The position numbers and the translations under genes are program-made. DNA of 64,000 nucleotides from Solemya velum gill symbiont (lineage in GTDB: Bacteria; Pseudomonadota; Gammaproteobacteria; Chromatiales; Chromatiaceae): assembly GCF_000787395.1 (NCBI RefSeq), contig NZ_JRAA01000002.1:806001-870000 (forward strand), written 5' to 3'. Positions 63,221 through 64,000 of this stretch are shown piece after piece. A model generated the notes under the pieces. The model worked only from the letters and a program-made list of their open reading frames with translations, ran no database searches and was not told the DNA's origin. Every line of letters starts with the position of its first letter. The stretch's first letter is position 1.

Positions 63221-63245
63221 ATCGCCCCGGGACGGGGCTCCTACA
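63221..63245 (-). repeat. REP element (GTAG-type palindrome)
   Basis: On the reverse strand a GTAGGA head is followed by the palindrome GCCCCG-TCC-CGGGGC. This head-plus-stem layout is that of REP elements mobilised by RAYT (TnpA-REP) transposases. It sits in the 70-nt gap between the convergent argE and TgpA-like genes. It may also act as a terminator-like 3' structure. Confidence 0.65.
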
Positions 63246-63280
63246 TACACACCTTGCTCTGCAGGAAGCAGCAATGCCGA

Positions 63281-64000
63281 TTACTTCCAGACCCGTTTAT
63301 AACGCAGCTTGAAGAGCTCGTGCTTTAAGTTTTTCAACGCCTGTTCCCTCTCCTGCTCAGGTACGGATTCGTACTCCAGCCTGGTGAACAGCCCGGTAAC
63401 CAGCTGCAATGAAGGCCCCCATGCAGGCGCATCTTGCGCAACGCGGTGTGCAAATTCATCCGGTGTCTCATTCGGCTGGCGCTCATATCCCTGTTTCTCC
63501 AGCATGCGACAAATCTTCAGATAGAGTCGCTGGTGTGGCTCCAGGTGACGTCCGTGCAACCAGGCCCGGTAGAGAAATGGCAAGGAGGCAAGCAGGGTCA
63601 CAAGCAGCAGAAGCACGGCAATCCGCCAGGCTGTGATATCTCCCAGCAAACGTTTCATAACATCAATCTGCAACTGGCCGCGGTAATTGAGTACCCATTT
63701 TGTCCATTGGTAATTGAGCATCTCGTATCGCAAGCGCAGCTGATTGATCCAGGGGATATCACGGTAGCGGTATGGCGACAGGAAATCATCAGGCAGAAAC
63801 TCTTCCGCTACTGCCTCCATCGCTCGCTGCAGGCCTGATTCGATGCGCAGGGGTGATACCGCCCCGGTTGGATCGACGCGCACCCAGCCCTGATCTTCCA
63901 GCCACACCTCAGCCCAGGCATGAGCGTCGTACTGTCGCACGGAGACGACCCCGGTCAAGGGGTTCACATCACCGCCCTGGTAACCTGCCACCACCCGTGC
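63281..64000 (-). CDS. TgpA-like transglutaminase-family membrane protein, C-terminal part
   Basis: The visible 239 residues are the C-terminal part of a DUF3488/transglutaminase protein; the frame runs off the right edge. VAGYQGG and DAHAWAEVWLEDQGWVRVDPT give the catalytic His/Asp end of the core domain; a TM helix near 63.6 kb and a cytoplasmic tail follow. The cysteine would lie beyond the window. Such genes usually follow MoxR and DUF58 genes. Confidence 0.88.
   Translation of the reverse strand, partial: ARVVAGYQGGDVNPLTGVVSVRQYDAHAWAEVWLEDQGWVRVDPTGAVSPLRIESGLQRAMEAVAEEFLPDDFLSPYRYRDIPWINQLRLRYEMLNYQWTKWVLNYRGQLQIDVMKRLLGDITAWRIAVLLLLVTLLASLPFLYRAWLHGRHLEPHQRLYLKICRMLEKQGYERQPNETPDEFAHRVAQDAPAWGPSLQLVTGLFTRLEYESVPEQEREQALKNLKHELFKLRYKRVWK

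Overview
This window is chromosomal DNA of a gammaproteobacterium with moderate G+C. The evidence is the gatCAB / mreBCD-mrdA-rodA-mltB-dacA-ybeD-lipB-lipA neighbourhood, a full str-S10-spc-alpha ribosomal supercluster with E. coli-like gene order, an ApaH next to an outer-membrane biogenesis region, and a SpeD of the E. coli proenzyme class. The genus cannot be fixed from sequence alone; a free-living or symbiotic sulfur-oxidiser-like lineage is a guess. No rRNA, tRNA, CRISPR array, integrase or insertion sequence was seen.

Layout. 1-3.7 kb: a membrane glycolipid cassette (GT2, UPF0104-type flippase-like protein, GT39 transferase, PAP2 phosphatase). 3.7-4.8 kb: a thioredoxin-HEAT fusion and a DUF423 protein. 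4.8-9.0 kb (minus): a TakP-like TRAP transporter (dctP, dctQ, dctM) followed by an SpmA/SpmB-like gate-domain pair joined in frame across one TGA. 9.3-14.4 kb (plus, divergent): a FadR-type regulator, a YdiF/propionate-type CoA-transferase and lutABC. Two near-identical operators (AATTGGTANGACCAG) sit just downstream of the two facing -10 boxes, so import and catabolism of a monocarboxylate, most likely lactate or a 2-oxo/2-hydroxy acid, appear to be one regulon. 14.5-18.8 kb: deaD, a Na/phosphate symporter and an exported amidohydrolase.

18.9-33.8 kb: gatCAB (minus) faces the cell-shape and wall operon (mreB, mreC, mreD, mrdA, rodA, mltB, dacA, a D-amino-acid aminotransferase), then ybeD, lipB, lipA and an ElyC/YdcF-like protein, closed by a strong bidirectional terminator. 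mreC has no ATG/GTG/TTG at its expected N-terminus and seems to start at ATC. 33.9-51.8 kb (minus): rpsL to rplQ in one unbroken run, with tuf only 5 nt from rpsJ and therefore no room for an S10 leader. A strong sigma70 promoter lies upstream of rpsL. rplF carries a net -1 frameshift near its N-terminus.

52.1-57.1 kb: single-function genes (FixH/YtkA-like protein, YqhA, ApaH, OsmC, VOC, SpeD, CpdA-like phosphodiesterase, thioredoxin). 57.1-61.9 kb (minus): a compact cassette of an MMPL/RND exporter, a LolA-like lipoprotein-sorting-family protein, an ICMT/PEMT-like methyltransferase and an outer-membrane beta-barrel, a plausible uncharacterised envelope lipid transport/modification system. 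62-64 kb: argE, a REP element and the C-terminal part of a TgpA-like transglutaminase protein that runs off the window.
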